Assembly: GCA_963989385.1 (NCBI GenBank)
Contig: OZ022506.1
Span: 63,189,434-63,253,433 of the forward strand
From: Ctena decussata
Taxonomy: Eukaryota > Mollusca > Bivalvia > Lucinida > Lucinidae
Reading direction: 5' to 3'
Length of the DNA: 64,000 nucleotides
Positions 45,201 through 54,640 of the stretch are shown one piece after another. Below the pieces are notes generated by a model that was not told the DNA's origin, did no database searches, and saw nothing but the letters and a program-made list of their open reading frames with translations. The position numbers and the translations under genes were made by a program. Numbering within the stretch: the stretch's first letter is position 1; every line of letters begins with the position of its first letter.

Positions 45201-46802
45201 ATACCTAGGCTAATTTGAGTCTACGCTGGGCGCACAGCCACATTGTTGGTTTTCTCGTGTCGCAGCTCGTATAAGGTTGTGTATCCAGGCAACCTAATGC
45301 AATGGTGTGTTTTCAGCACCATTATCTGTGCCTCACATGACAACGAAAGCTACCGTGATACAAGGGTACAAAATTCCACAGGGAGCACTGGTGCTAACCA
45401 ATCTTTACTCTGTCAGCTATGACCCGAACTACTGGACTGAGCCAGAAAGATTTAACCCAAAAAGGTTTATTGATAAGGCAGGAAAGATAGTGAAAAATGC
45501 TGCTCTTCTTCCTTTCTCTGAAGGTAAGTCCCTGTTTATTGAAACGTTCATAAACTGAAGCCACCCCTCTATTACAACCGGTTTTATATTGCCATAAGTG
45601 CACCTTTATAATTAAATTATTTAACTGTAGGTCAATATGGACGATCCATTCGATCAATGTGGAGACCGTAAGATTAAGATATCGTCAAAAGTCCATGGCG
45701 TAAGATACGGCAGCCCATACAATTGACCGATATCGCCTTTTAACGCTCTTTTGCCGACGGCATTCATTTAAATAAAGCGTGTACATTTACACCCTTAACA
45801 TTCAATGTTTTTCCAGCAATTAGCCCTCAAATTATATACTGCTCAAAATAAGTAAGGGATATTAAGACATTTAAGGCAGCAGAATTAAGGAAGATAAGTA
45901 AATGAATATTAAACTGTTATAAGTCATAAAACAAATATTCATAGGGACCCTCAATATGAATATTGAAATGATTAAGCTTGTCACGTGACCTAGAGTAAAT
46001 TGGAAGTAGACAAGGGGTCGACACCTAAATTTCACACGAATCCAGTGCAGCAATGACTGATAATTTTTACGCAAACTTAATTAAGACAGACGCCTAATGC
46101 CTCGGTTAACAAGATACAGATACTTTTTTCACGCGGTTTTATCAAAGGAGAAAATGATAGGCGTAAACGATACCATCGTGTTGTCAATTGTCTCACATAT
46201 GGTGACATTTGTAGTAGCCCTGCAGAATTTTTTCTGCCGATGTGAAATTGAGGTGTAGACCTCATAGTCCTTTATGTGCTACTCTAGCTTACATGACCTG
46301 CATTGACTGTTTCTGTTTTAGTTGAATATTGTTACTTGAATAGTGTTCTGTCAATATACAACAATAAACTCACCCAGCCATTATTATTAATTATTGTACT
46401 CGCTTCTATGTCATTATATCCCCTATTTTTGTGAGCAGTATACTATGACGCAGCTAAAATAGAATTAGCAAGCAGTAAGCACAGACAGCCATAAAGTGCC
46501 GGAAATGATGGCATACTCATAATGCACCGTCTTATATGGATTTATGATGTTTGCTGAAACAACTGTATTTCATTTTTGTCGCTCTTAGTGTTTCATAATT
46601 TTATTATATTTATTTTCCAGGTCCCCGAGTCTGCTTAGGGGAACCATTGGCCAGGATGGAGCTCTTCCTTGTGTTCGCAAATCTGCTACAGCGGTTTACA
46701 TTCCACAGGGAAAACGAGCATGTGAAAAATTCGTTGGATTCAAAAATGAAACAAATAACAAATTCACCTTTGGGATACGAGCTCAGAGCGTTCACAAGAT
46801 GA
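29947..46802 (+). CDS. Gene B: complete cytochrome P450, CYP2-like, 8 exons, 497 aa
   Basis: Predicted ER-membrane monooxygenase; substrate unknown. Joining 29947-30289, 31660-31888, 36590-36716, 37654-37828, 41429-41565, 43479-43572, 45317-45523 and 46621-46802 gives 1494 bp with no internal stop. Intron phases are 1, 2, 0, 1, 0, 1, 1 and all introns are GT..AG. Landmarks: N-terminal anchor (residues 1-20), LPPGP hinge, helix C W125/R129, helix I AGSETT 305-310, ExxR E361/R364, FNPKRF 414-419, and the heme loop FSEGPRVCLG with C442 as thiolate ligand. 497 aa is the usual length for CYP2 proteins. The start is chosen because the same ATG is the only possible one in gene C; an in-frame ATG 18 codons upstream is not conserved. 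Introns hold MITEs, a pearl-like array and other repeats. Confidence 0.95.
30527..31512 (+). repeat. ~567-bp direct repeat (two copies) in gene B intron 1
   Basis: Copy 1 (30527-30945) and copy 2 (31094-31512) both begin GAAAGAAAAGAGATGATGGG and share GGTCTTGGCAGGCAACGAG, CATTAGCTGCAGACATCAA, TCTCGAGAAAGGCGACAGAC and AAAGCCAGAACAAC, in the same order with scattered substitutions and small indels. No intact frame; origin unknown. Confidence 0.88.
31660..31888 (+). CDS. Gene B exon 2
   Basis: 229 bp. It encodes [37 protein letters not shown] and [14 protein letters not shown]. Acceptor TTTCAG|GCAT, donor AAAG|GTATTG (phase 2). Confidence 0.95.
31921..32820. repeat. ~900-bp dispersed repeat K, copy in gene B intron 2
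   Basis: Aligns in the same orientation with 54640-55560. Shared words include TTTTTATTTCTTAAT, TTTTTGTCCTGTCC, CAGACCAGAACTTTAA and GTAATTGTTTGGTTTTGAGC. The first copy lies inside an intron, the second in the D-C spacer, so it is probably a dispersed element rather than part of the gene duplication. Confidence 0.8.
32990..34700 (+). mobile_element. Pearl-like tandem-unit element with ACGG microsatellite
   Basis: About eight units of ~163-170 bp, marked by TAACTGTATGCCAAATATAA at about 33110, 33276, 33437, 33847 and 34014, with weaker units to 34350. Each also has CAATAACTCAA(C)..AAATTTACGAAATATGCTC. The array ends at GGACGGACAGATGG-type microsatellite (34575-34640), then CAATATGCCCCGACAACTTC. 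Unit length plus microsatellite fits pearl/Helitron-like non-autonomous elements of bivalves (inferred). An F MITE splits the array. Confidence 0.78.
33601..33836. mobile_element. MITE family F, copy 7, inside the tandem array
   Basis: GAGCCGCGACACGAGAAAAC to GTGTCGCGGCTC with ATTT at 33597-33600 and 33837-33840. Removing the element and one ATTT restores an array unit, which confirms the boundaries. Confidence 0.95.
34985..35115. repeat. Dispersed repeat R2, second copy
   Basis: GGACGGACACACGACGCCAA, TACCGCTGAGCCACTTGGGC and GAATTGAATTAGACTGAACT match 1975-2078. Confidence 0.65.
35215..35380 (+). repeat. Dispersed repeat R1, left half, third copy
   Basis: AACAATGTTTTAGTCTATAT, an expanded GAGAGAGCGAGAGAG tract and GATAGACGAGAG. 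Gene B intron 2. Confidence 0.65.
35399..35530 (+). repeat. tRNA-like repeat in gene B intron 2
   Basis: CACGGCCTGGAGCTTCAAAG, CTCTCTAAGCCGAGGGTTCG and AACCTCGGCCGGCAGAC show a B-box stem-loop (CGAGGGTTCGAACCTCG). The rest resembles a SINE body. No target duplication was found. Confidence 0.55.
36590..36716 (+). CDS. Gene B exon 3
   Basis: 127 bp. It encodes [20 protein letters not shown] and [15 protein letters not shown]. Acceptor TTTCAG|GTAC, donor CAG|GTAAAC (phase 0). Confidence 0.95.
37654..37828 (+). CDS. Gene B exon 4
   Basis: 175 bp. It encodes [40 protein letters not shown] and [13 protein letters not shown]. Acceptor TTTCAG|AGGT, donor ACAA|GTAATT (phase 1). Confidence 0.95.
38075..38185. 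repeat. Dispersed fold-back repeat G, second copy
   Basis: GTGGTCATTTCATATGAAAT, GAAGAGTCGTTTCATAAATT and GTAATGACCAAGAG match 14250-14350 in inverted orientation; roughly palindromic. Confidence 0.65.
38545..40985. mobile_element. Possible 2.4-kb TIR element in gene B intron 4
   Basis: GAAAGGACTACGTGCATTAG at the left has its complement (TTAATGCACGTAGTCCTTTC) at the right end. Homology extends weakly inward (GGCCCAAAAATGGCCCCC versus GGCCAAAACC). It contains no reading frame above 60 codons. It could also be two unrelated copies of a short repeat. A third similar end, GTGAAAGGACCACATGCC, occurs near 63567. Confidence 0.55.
41429..41565 (+). CDS. Gene B exon 5 (helix I)
   Basis: 137 bp. It encodes [33 protein letters not shown] and QQEIEQ. 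Acceptor TTTTCAG|AAAG, donor CAG|GTCAAC. Confidence 0.96.
41890..42058. repeat. Fold-back repeat in gene B intron 5
   Basis: ACGATAAAAGCATTCT, CTGTGTTTTAACGTTTGC and GTGTTTAACATGTTGCAG return as complement (CTGCAACACGTAAATACAC, GCAAACGTTAAAACACGG, AGAATGTTTTATC). Loop CCCTCACCGCTGCGCGG. Confidence 0.82.
42167..42401. mobile_element. MITE family F, copy 8 (diverged)
   Basis: GGGCCACGACACGAAAAAGC to GCGTCGCGACTC. Flanks ACAT and AAAT no longer match, consistent with age. Confidence 0.9.
42758..43085. mobile_element. MITE family X copy interrupted by MITE Y
   Basis: GTCGACCCTCATCAGATGCT and GCATCTGATATGGGTCTTAA match the interior of the 23307 element. After the inserted Y element, ATAAATGGGTTAG matches the X right end. 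Confidence 0.7.
42841..43068. mobile_element. MITE family Y, copy 1, TA-flanked, nested in X
   Basis: GGGGAGAGTCGGGTAACTTC at the left and GAAGTTACCCGACTCTCCCC at the right, a perfect 20-bp inverted repeat, with TA on both sides (42839-42840, 43069-43070). The core hairpin is GAGACGGCTCATCATGAGCC. Confidence 0.92.
43479..43572 (+). CDS. Gene B exon 6 (ExxR)
   Basis: 94 bp. It encodes [19 protein letters not shown] and [10 protein letters not shown]. Acceptor CTTTAG|ATCA, donor G|GTAAGC (phase 1). Confidence 0.95.
44765..44932. mobile_element. MITE family Y, copy 2 (diverged)
   Basis: GGGTCAAGACAGGTAAATTC to GAAGTTACCAGACTCGACCC with TA on both sides. Shares CCTTTATATGTCAG and AGTGAAAATCCT with copy 1. 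A further end fragment lies at about 44645-44690. Confidence 0.85.
45054..45268. mobile_element. MITE family F, copy 9 (internal deletion)
   Basis: GAGCCGCGACACGAGAAAAC to GTGTCGCAGCTC, 215 bp instead of ~236. ATAT before, GTAT after. It ends only ~48 bp before exon 7 of gene B, so it lies close to the branch-point zone. Confidence 0.92.
45317..45523 (+). CDS. Gene B exon 7
   Basis: 207 bp. It encodes [40 protein letters not shown] and AALLPFSE. Acceptor TTTTCAG|CACC, donor GAAG|GTAAGT. Confidence 0.96.
46621..46802 (+). CDS. Gene B exon 8 (heme loop, stop codon)
   Basis: 182 bp. It encodes [34 protein letters not shown] and [12 protein letters not shown], then TGA at 46800-46802. With FSEG from exon 7 it completes FxxGxRxCxG. 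Acceptor TTTCCAG|GTCC. No AATAAA was noticed close behind the stop. Confidence 0.96.
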
Positions 46803-47223
46803 GCCTCCACGTGTGTTTATAGCTCGAAAGAGAAAACATTTTATTATTTACATGTGCTTTTAACTGTATACGGCTTTTCTTGCGCCTATGATACGTTCAG
46901 CTTTTTAGCTTTCATCTTTGTCGAGCTGCACGGCTCAAACTTTTCATCAAACGTTACTATTTCTATAGTCTTAAAGGCAGGAGTGGACTATAAAAGGCAA
47001 AATTAGCTACCTATTCTCAGTTCCTATTCTGAGCCACTTTGTTAACGTCGATAAGAGAATTGAACTGAACTGAACTGAACTATTCTCAGTTTTCCAATAG
47101 TCACCAAAGGGTAAACATCTACAGTAGCTCCTGTAGATTTATCTCTTATTTGATTGGCTGTTAATTTGCTGTGGTATTTACCTGTGAAATCATTGACAGT
47201 TCTTATCAGCTCAGTGACTATGC

Positions 47224-47498
47224 GTCGGGCCGGGTAGCGCAATCGGTAGGGCACCTGACTCGTAAGTCAGAGGTCCTGGGTTCGAATCCCGGCCTGGCCA
47301 CATACTTTCGTTTCTCCTTCCGCTGATTCAAGAAGGGCAGTTGTCAGTTACTGGCGAAAGTATGTGCACTTAGTACTGGTTAACCGCTTAGGAGGTCTAA
47401 GCCTGCCCAGGAATAGTGTGGTTAGGTAAACTGACCGTCCCGACATGACCTTAGTTGTTTCCCGTGGACGTTAAGCATTAAATCAACCAACCAACAAC
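47224..47498 (+). mobile_element. SINE family S, complete
   Basis: Head GGGTAGCGCAATCGGTAGGG and GGTTCGAATCCCGG (canonical B box), anticodon-like CGT. A 12-bp target duplication, CAGTGACTATGC, occurs at 47212-47223 and 47499-47510. The best-preserved head in the window. Lies 0.4 kb behind gene B. Confidence 0.93.
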
Positions 47499-47510
47499 CA
47501 GTGACTATGC

Positions 47511-48110
47511 TGTTTTTGCACATAGGAATTCATGCAAATATGATAAATAATTTAGGATTTGAGACAACAACACACAAAATATGATTAGCTTTTTTAAGAA
47601 TTTATTTGGATAATTTTTATACATTGAAAAAAAAATGAAAACATAAGTATACACAATATATATATTTGATTTCATTTTTAATCTTGTGTAACGATATAAA
47701 TCTAAATCACTGAAAACTACCTTTCATATAAAAAAGTTATTGTTACAGTGAAATTAGTAGTGATTATTATTACTTGAATTTCATAAAAGAAAGAAAAAGT
47801 TTGAACTCTAGACAAAATAATTTTAATTTTACTAATTTTAGAATATCATTAATTAGCATTTTGACATAAACTGTCTCATAAGTAAAACCAAAAATATTCT
47901 ACTTTTGCATGGATGACATTATTCTTAATAAAGTTACAAAGTCTTCGAAGTTCATAGTATTTTTTCATGTGCATACAAATCAATATCATAAAAATTAACC
48001 AACTTTATAACAAGGAAACACATTGCCTGAGGGTGATCTCGTATCAGCTAAAACAGGACAATGATCTAATCTGCACACTGGCTAAGCCACGCCCACTTAC
48101 TGCCTCATAC
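47511..48110. other. AT-rich spacer, nothing recognised
   Basis: Long A/T runs, no coding or repeat structure supported. Confidence 0.55.
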
Positions 48111-48149
48111 AGGTAGCTAATCCTTTACCGGGGTGTTCAGAAATCCTGC

Positions 48150-48490
48150 CCTTAAAATAGTAACGTGTGATAAGTCAAGTGAGAAAAGCCATACGGTCAA
48201 TATGTAACTATCTCCACAGACTTGAAATACCAGTTCAGCCTTTATCACAGGATTTAACACACGTAACTATATCTAAAGTCATACATGTAAATAAAAACGT
48301 GTGATAAATCGTGTGTTAAAGGCCGTGCAGCTGTTACATGTATCATACGTCTTATCACATGTTACCATTTCCATTGTCTTAAGATAGTAACGTGTGAGAA
48401 ATCTTGTGATAAAGGCTGCACAGCCCTTATTAACTGTTTTATCACACGATACTATCCTAAGACTAAGGAAATAGTTTGTAGGCACACTAT
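48150..48490. repeat. Cluster of inverted GTGTGATAA repeats
   Basis: TAACGTGTGATAAGTCAAGT, AAACGTGTGATAAATCGTGT and GTAACGTGTGAGAAATCTTG occur with complements such as TTATCACAGGATTTAACACA and TTATCACACGATACTA. They make several alternative hairpins. Confidence 0.65.
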
Positions 48491-48527
48491 CGTATTTCTT
48501 TGGTTATAAGATGAAGTTTGTCTCTTT

Positions 48528-48595
48528 CAGAACAATCTTAAAAATCAAGATCCATCTTACAAGACGGATCTAGATTTTTGAGATTGTTTTGGAAG
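48528..48595. repeat. Short hairpin
   Basis: AGAACAATCTTAAAAATC and GATCCATCTT are followed by AAGACGGATC and GATTTTTGAGATTGTTTT. Confidence 0.75.
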
Positions 48596-49103
48596 AAAAA
48601 ATTGATCTAATAGCCAAATTATACACGGCTGATTTATATATTTGGGGTAATTTATGAAGAGAAAACAGTTTTATAACCGAATAACTACGATAAGATACAG
48701 CAGCGGTGCTCTGCCAGAGAAAACGAACGTCTGCTGATACATTAATCGCCCTTAATCTTGGATCAACGTACTCGGTCTCTGCAATTATCCTTAAATTCCC
48801 GATAAAGAGTCACGGAATTGTTGATGGAGTAAAAATCAGTGAAAATTCTGATTAAACTGTCCATTTTAGAGCAGTCGCATCGTTAAGGAGCCAATACGCA
48901 TAATTTTCGTTTTCAGTTCCTTTTTTATTCAACTTCTCTGGCACTATAATAAGCAATATCATTCTTACATGTACTACATGTAACATATCAATAGTAGCAT
49001 AGCTCTTGAAATTTCGTGGCTTTCGGCTGATACTTACTAAGCGGGAAAAGGCCGTCGTACTGAAGTCGATTAAACGTGATATCGTCACATCGACCTCAGA
49101 GCG

Positions 49104-49171
49104 CGTGACCGTCCCGACATGACCATAGCTGTTTACCGTGGACATCAAACAATAACACAACAACAACAACA
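49104..49171 (+). mobile_element. 5'-truncated SINE family S insertion (68 bp)
   Basis: Only the 3' tail is present: ACCGTCCCGACATGACCATA to ACAACAACAACAACA. An 11-bp target duplication, ACCTCAGAGCG, occurs at 49093-49103 and 49172-49182, so it inserted already truncated. Confidence 0.88.
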
Positions 49172-49223
49172 ACCTCAGAGCGACGTCATAATAATTTCGA
49201 GTGTTGCTGAAATTTCGAACATG

Positions 49224-49435
49224 TTCCTGTACTGGGTCCCGATTGGTTAAGCGCTAGCATACTAAGCTAACGGCCTGGGTTCGAATTCTGTTGAGGGCGG
49301 AAATCTATTCACGCGTTAGCGGGGCTAAAGTGCATATAGCCTGTTAGAATAACCCCGTTCCATCGGCTCGGTGTGACGGAAATACTGTTCAAAGAGCCGT
49401 AAGACCGCAGGTCATCAATCCATCCACCAACAGTT
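49224..49435 (+). repeat. tRNA-like repeat T2, second copy
   Basis: CCCGATTGGTTAAGCGCTAG, GGCCTGGGTTCGAATTCTG and GACGGAAATACTGTTCAAAG, with tail ATCAATCCATCCACC. Related to 16290-16500. Confidence 0.55.
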
Positions 49436-49940
49436 TGTTTGTCGTTTTTTTAGTTTGTTTTTTAGTGTGTTTTTTTTTATTTTGTAGTGTTCATCATAGA
49501 AAGAAATGAATAATTATAATAGATGATTATAAACATATATTGTTAAATATTGATCGTAGTTTCTACATTTTGCCTAACAGTTAGCGTTCGCTCTTTCTTT
49601 GTCTCGGACGGCTTATGGTCTTGATACAGTTTCCGACACTTGCCCTCAGGCTGCAGAACTTGATGAAGACTCAGGATTCTCGGATCAAGAATTATAGTAA
49701 AAATCCACAGATGCACATATTGAGTTTTTTTTATTTTGGTTGCAATAGATGGAAAAACATGTATTTTCTTACTTTCATGAATCAAGAGTTATTTGTTTTA
49801 CACCTGTATATATATTTATGTATATATTTCTATTTCTCTAGCTCAAAGAAGTTAATTTACTGTATAAAATGTTCTTTTGAGAATGAAACTTTCTCAATAA
49901 AATATTTGTATACTTGTTGTTTGTAATTGTATCTTAACCT

Positions 49941-50190
49941 TTAGGCGCCGTGGTCGAGTGGTTAGAGACACTCGGTTATGGTGCTGAAAGTTGCCGGAAG
50001 GTCGTGAGATCGCGCCCAGGTGCCGCCGTCCGACCTAATAGTAAATGAGTACCTGTTTCGATCAGAGAAGGATAAGGTAGCAAAAGCAGAGGGATGGGTT
50101 CCGCCTTTCATCTGCTGTGCGCAAGATTCAGTGGGCCTCCAAGCCCCACTGCCCCTACGATTATTAGGCTATGGGAAACCTTTACCTTTG
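49941..50190 (+). mobile_element. tRNA-Ser-like SINE, complete
   Basis: The head GTGGTCGAGTGGTTAGAGAC, CACTCGGTTATGG and GTCGTGAGATCGCGCC resembles a class II (Ser/Leu) tRNA. The body holds GCCGCCGTCCGACCTAATAG and GCCTCCAAGCCCCACTG. A perfect 10-bp target duplication, ATCTTAACCT, occurs at 49931-49940 and 50191-50200. A different family from S. The 129-codon frame at 50020 is a shadow of it. Confidence 0.88.
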
Positions 50191-50200
50191 ATCTTAACCT

Positions 50201-51870
50201 GCAACCAATCGTTGTGGGAGTACTTTTTCTTAAGCGATTATTTCGTAATTTCATACATATTTCTTGAAAACCTAAGAATTCAAAAGAAAATTAAATGGAA
50301 TATTCAAATTTCTATTGTCTATCCTTTAAGTAGCACGAAGAAAACACGACACAATCAAAATCACTGCCCACATAAGACATTGGAGGAGAGAAAACTATAT
50401 AAAGCTTAAACAGTGCAGCGTACATTGTCAAACAAATGACAATTTTCGTAGATCAACCGCCATGAAAAGGACAGTTCTTAATAAAAATTAACATATAAAT
50501 GAATTCATTAAAGAGCAATGAAAATATTCATATGACAGACGGTGGATCAGACAACGTAGTTTCTACTAATAACGTCTCATCAGCGACCCTGTAATGGTAC
50601 GGTGTAACGAAGTAAAGCGATCCCCACAGAATAACGATATCCGCCGCCCTCCCCCACCCCCTCATTCATTATTTGATATATTGACCCATGGTCCTTTTAC
50701 TTTAAAGACAAGAGACCGTCGGTCATAATTCCTTGACCCCAGGTCAGTAAGTTATGACTTCACAAAAAAAAAACAATGGTGTCTTAATGTATATCTTTTT
50801 GGCATACAAAATTTTGTATCCCATCTGTTACATACATAACTCTTTCATTTTTTGACGGATTTAAACAACTTGACATAAATATCAAGAGGATGCGTTGCAC
50901 GGAGTACCTACATAACCAACTTAAAGGTCAAACTCAAATAGATCATTCAATACAATGGCGTCCTGCTATACGATTCTAGTAAGCAGAATGTAGTATCTGA
51001 CATGTAACTGGTAGATTTTAAAATAACTAGAAACAAATGTTAGCAGTATCAAGACAGTGTATCGCGAGCAAGATCTAAATCCCCGCGCCTCAAACGTCAT
51101 TGTCACTAATTAAAATAAATGATATTGTGTTTATTGACTGATGTTGTTAATGTAAAGTTTGTTTGTTGCTCCCTCCCCCAAACTACCCGAAATCACACAA
51201 AATCAACTCGTAGCTATGTCGTTTGAAAAGAATACTAACCCTCGGAAACAACACAGCAAACTCGTGGGAACGACATATCTATCTCGTGGTTAAGTTTGTT
51301 GAACGGAAACCACAGCAATTAAACTCAAACTATGCCTTAATGTACAAAGCCATGTAGAACAAAGAAATGAGTTTTTTTAAGTTCAGCAAACTTAGCATCA
51401 GAATCTATCTGTTTACACCACGTGTCTTAGTGATAGGACATTATTGCACCGTTTCTTTTTTCACAATTGTTTCATTGCTTATAGATAAGTGTTCAAAATA
51501 AGAGTAGTCCTTTCACTGGTTAAAGATAAGTATTGTAAAAGTAGTGTGTAAAGACGAGGTATTCTATAACCTTTGACAATATACAAAGGTACATTGGTAT
51601 TATGTTTTCCTTTGTTTCCATAGTACAAAAAAAACAGGAGGAAACAAATCTCTGCATGTCAAGCTTATAAAATTACTCAAATGCATCGTCACTTTTTACA
51701 GAGTTCAAGTTTTGCAAGATTACTCTTATTTTGAGGAAGAACCTTTATACCTAAATATCAACAAAAGAGCGATTTAGCCTTATAACAATCCACAGTCAAT
51801 AATGGTGCGACTTGAGATTACCAACTTAAATTCGTTCTATACCAGCAATCGCAACGATAATTCTAATGCA
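50201..51870. other. Spacer, nothing recognised
   Basis: No coding signature or repeat that can be supported. This region should hold exons 2-8 of copy D if they survived; none was seen. Confidence 0.5.
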
Positions 51871-51871
51871 G

Positions 51872-52091
51872 CTCTATTTATAAGAGAAATTGTTCTGAGG
51901 AGTGACCATCTTAACCCATTCGTAAGATGTCCACTCTTGTACTGAGGAGTGACCAGCTTAACCCATTCGTAAGACATCCATTCTTGTTCTGAGGGGTCAC
52001 TATCTTTACCCATTCGTAAGACATCCGAGTGGATGTCTTACGAATGGGTTTAGATGGTCACTCCTTAGAACAATTTCTCTTATAAATAGAG
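51872..52091. repeat. Palindrome with one arm tandemly triplicated
   Basis: Left edge CTCTATTTATAAGAGAAATT, right edge its complement. The left arm contains the 47-bp unit CTGAGGAGTGACCATCTTAA..ATTCGTAAGA three times (51895, 51942, 51989); the right arm has it once. Confidence 0.92.
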
Positions 52092-52099
52092 AACAATTT

Positions 52100-52870
52100 T
52101 GCAAGAACTCTGTTGCGTATTACCGCTGCCAACGGCTAAGTAGCGTGGAAAGTAGGTCAAGATCAGCCAACGCGACGATGCTGGTGTTGCATTTGACATA
52201 AATATGGCGTTTCATCACAAAAGGCTTGTCTATTCAATAACACCTTGCAAGATCGATGAGGGACACATCTGTCTTTGAACAATCTCATTCCACTGGTCCT
52301 GTCTTCAGCTTTCCTAATTATGTCGGCAAACACACTCATAACATTTTATTCTGTATGCCACTTCATCTGTTATCTCTCCCTGTGCCCTAAAACATAGTCT
52401 TTGACAACAGTCGACGATAAAATGCAGTTAAAACTCCATAGTTCCCATTTTTTGACCATGGTCATTGGATTCGTCATGTTTTCCAATGATTGCGTGACTC
52501 TTTCCATGAACAATCGCATTAGTTACTCTATTCAATACATGTATTCAATAAACCATGAATTATAGGTCATACGGTATGCAACAAATTGATGATGTTAACG
52601 ACGATGACGCCGCTAACGCCATAAAGTGACTCTTATGTTGCTGCTGCATTGTAAATCGAAATCGAATATAAATTGTGCCCGGTTAACGCGCAATTCCATT
52701 TTCGTTTGGAAATTAAGAGGAATAAACAATAAGGCTTTTGCACATATATAGCTAAAATACAGCAATGATATTCGATTTGTTCGTTGCGAGAAGGAAAAAT
52801 TAGGAAATTAAAATTTAAATATGTAGAACTGAATGTGGATTGTATCTTCACAAAGCGTATATAAGCAATA
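52100..52870. other. Spacer, nothing recognised
   Basis: The minus-strand frame 52983-52633 overlaps the downstream side of pseudo-exon D and has no domain of its own. Confidence 0.5.
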
Positions 52871-52877
52871 ATTTCTT

Positions 52878-53183
52878 TCCCCGTCTTTGAACAAACATTC
52901 CACGACCGGTAAACGAAACATTTAAACACTGAGAACGTCTGAGTGTTTGAGTAAGGCTTCATGTAAGGCATCGTATCCGACAAAACAATGACCTTAACTT
53001 AAAACTTATGAGGTTTCTAAATCTCTTCGCAGTTTCGGACAGAACGGTATAGGGTCGCTGTTTGGCAAACTGTCTGACCAACAAATCTTATCATATAAAC
53101 GGAAAGGATGTTGGTCTAAAGACTTGCTGGTTGTCTCTACGGTTGTAAAAGAACCACGGCTGTTATAAAAAACACTACAACAT
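52878..53183 (-). pseudogene. Copy D: decayed P450 exon 1
   Basis: The minus strand aligns with exon 1 of gene A throughout: GACAGAACGGTATAGGGTCG versus GACAGAACAGTATGAGGCCT on the plus strand, then ACGGAAAGGATGTTGGTC and CTTCATGTAAGGCATCGTA. The ATG is preserved (53183) but the third codon is a TAG stop. About 26 bp of the anchor region is deleted, further indels shift the frame, and the donor reads GGGGAAAG instead of GGAGGTAA. No exon 2-8 remnants were found in the 6 kb down to gene B's end. A non-functional relic. Confidence 0.9.
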
Positions 53184-54158
53184 TTTGACTGTGGATTACG
53201 GACCATCTGGTCTTTGAATGATGCTACTTGTTTCTCTTTACTGTCTCATTTTCCTCTGTTGTTGTTATTATCAAAATAATCAACTAAATGCGCTGTCACT
53301 GAACCAGTTGTGCATGGGAAACAGAGATGATGAGCTGAACTAAAATCATATGAACCTTTGATTTTGATTTTCATATATAAGGCTGTATGAGGGCTGTCCT
53401 AGTAAACCGTACACTTCATTTATATTTACGTTACTGTGAATCAAATATGTCAATTGCTTTTTAAAGCGGTCAGAATAAACATTCGGTACATTCGAAATTT
53501 TCATTTAAATATTTTGATCCGAAATTTCGATAAAGCCAGTGAGAGGAAAATTATAATGCATATATCTACCTTAATACCAAAACCTTACACGCATAAATGC
53601 TTGTATCAAAATCTTGGCTCTTTGCAGATTCAAGTGAGACGTGGGCTCATTAGTCTTCGGAAAAAGTGTTGTTTATCTTTTTTATCAATTTAAAACATCA
53701 ATAAAACATCGATAAAAATCGTATTCCACAGTTACCATCTTCGTTCAACGCCACTTTATATCTGGAGCTCTGATTTATGAAACGTGTTTTTGGCGAATTT
53801 ATAAATTTACTATTAGTTGACCACGAGTTTTAGATCAAGATTAGCATGTGACACATTGTATAAGGATTTTTTATGCATACACTATTATCTTAGATTCTAA
53901 AATGATGCTAACGTTTCCCAACTGAACGTATAGGAAAAGGTGTATTTTGAAAAGTTGTGCTAAATCAAATTGTTGACGACGCGGCTTGCAATTTTCGCCT
54001 TGATGACCTCGGATATTGACGTCGCAATGAACTTGTATTTTCATACTGCACAGTGTTAAAATCCAAATTAATCTTTTTAACCTGTGATATGTCTTCAATA
54101 TACCATGTAGTGTCAGGAAACGTGAATACTTGAAAAGTAGATGTGAAGCCAAGGATCA

Positions 54159-54381
54159 GGGGACGTATTTATAAAACGACTTAAGTCGTTGCTATGCTGT
54201 TGCTCAGGCTAAATTTCTATGAAGGAGATTCCATACAACTATTTAATTTGCTCTGGAGGAACAGTCTGAAAAAGACTGTTTCTCCAGAGCTAATTTCATA
54301 GTTGTAGGGAGTGTCCTTCAAAGAAATGTAGCCTTAGCAACAGCATAGCAACCACTTAAGTCGTTTTATTAATACGGCCCC
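54159..54381. mobile_element. Fold-back MITE family H, copy 2
   Basis: GGGGACGTATTTATAAAACG to TTAATACGGCCCC, arms matching copy 1 at 21980 including CTCTGGAGGAACAGTCT. 223 bp, the same length as copy 1. Confidence 0.92.
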
Positions 54382-54589
54382 AGGAGCCAGGACAACCGCT
54401 TACCATATCCTGCCTTAAATGTAAAGACGGCATAGAGAGCAAAACATGATAAGCGAAAAGCCAGTTCTTTCTCAGTATACGGCCACTAGGCTATTCAAAT
54501 AACGTACAAAAACAAGCCGACAAACGATGACAATAGTAAACCACAACAGAAAATCCACTTAACGGCCAGTAATCAATTTCTGGGCGGGG

Positions 54590-54640
54590 TTGTTGTTGTT
54601 GTGTTGTTGCTTTACGTCAACTGTAAACAGCTATGACAAC
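54590..54640 (-). mobile_element. SINE family S tail fragment, minus strand
   Basis: GTTGTTGTTGTTGTGTTGTT followed by TTACGTCAACTGTAAACAGC matches the end of the family in reverse complement. It directly abuts repeat K. Confidence 0.75.

Noticed and set aside
47227..47300. tRNA-Thr gene (CGT)
   Set aside because: Same SINE body and target duplication as the other family S copies.
49941..50015. tRNA-Ser gene
   Set aside because: Part of a 250-bp SINE bounded by ATCTTAACCT repeats; acceptor stem not convincing.
50020..50409. 129-codon open frame as a gene
   Set aside because: Begins inside the tRNA-Ser-like SINE and runs into AT-rich spacer; no domain, splice context or composition of a protein.
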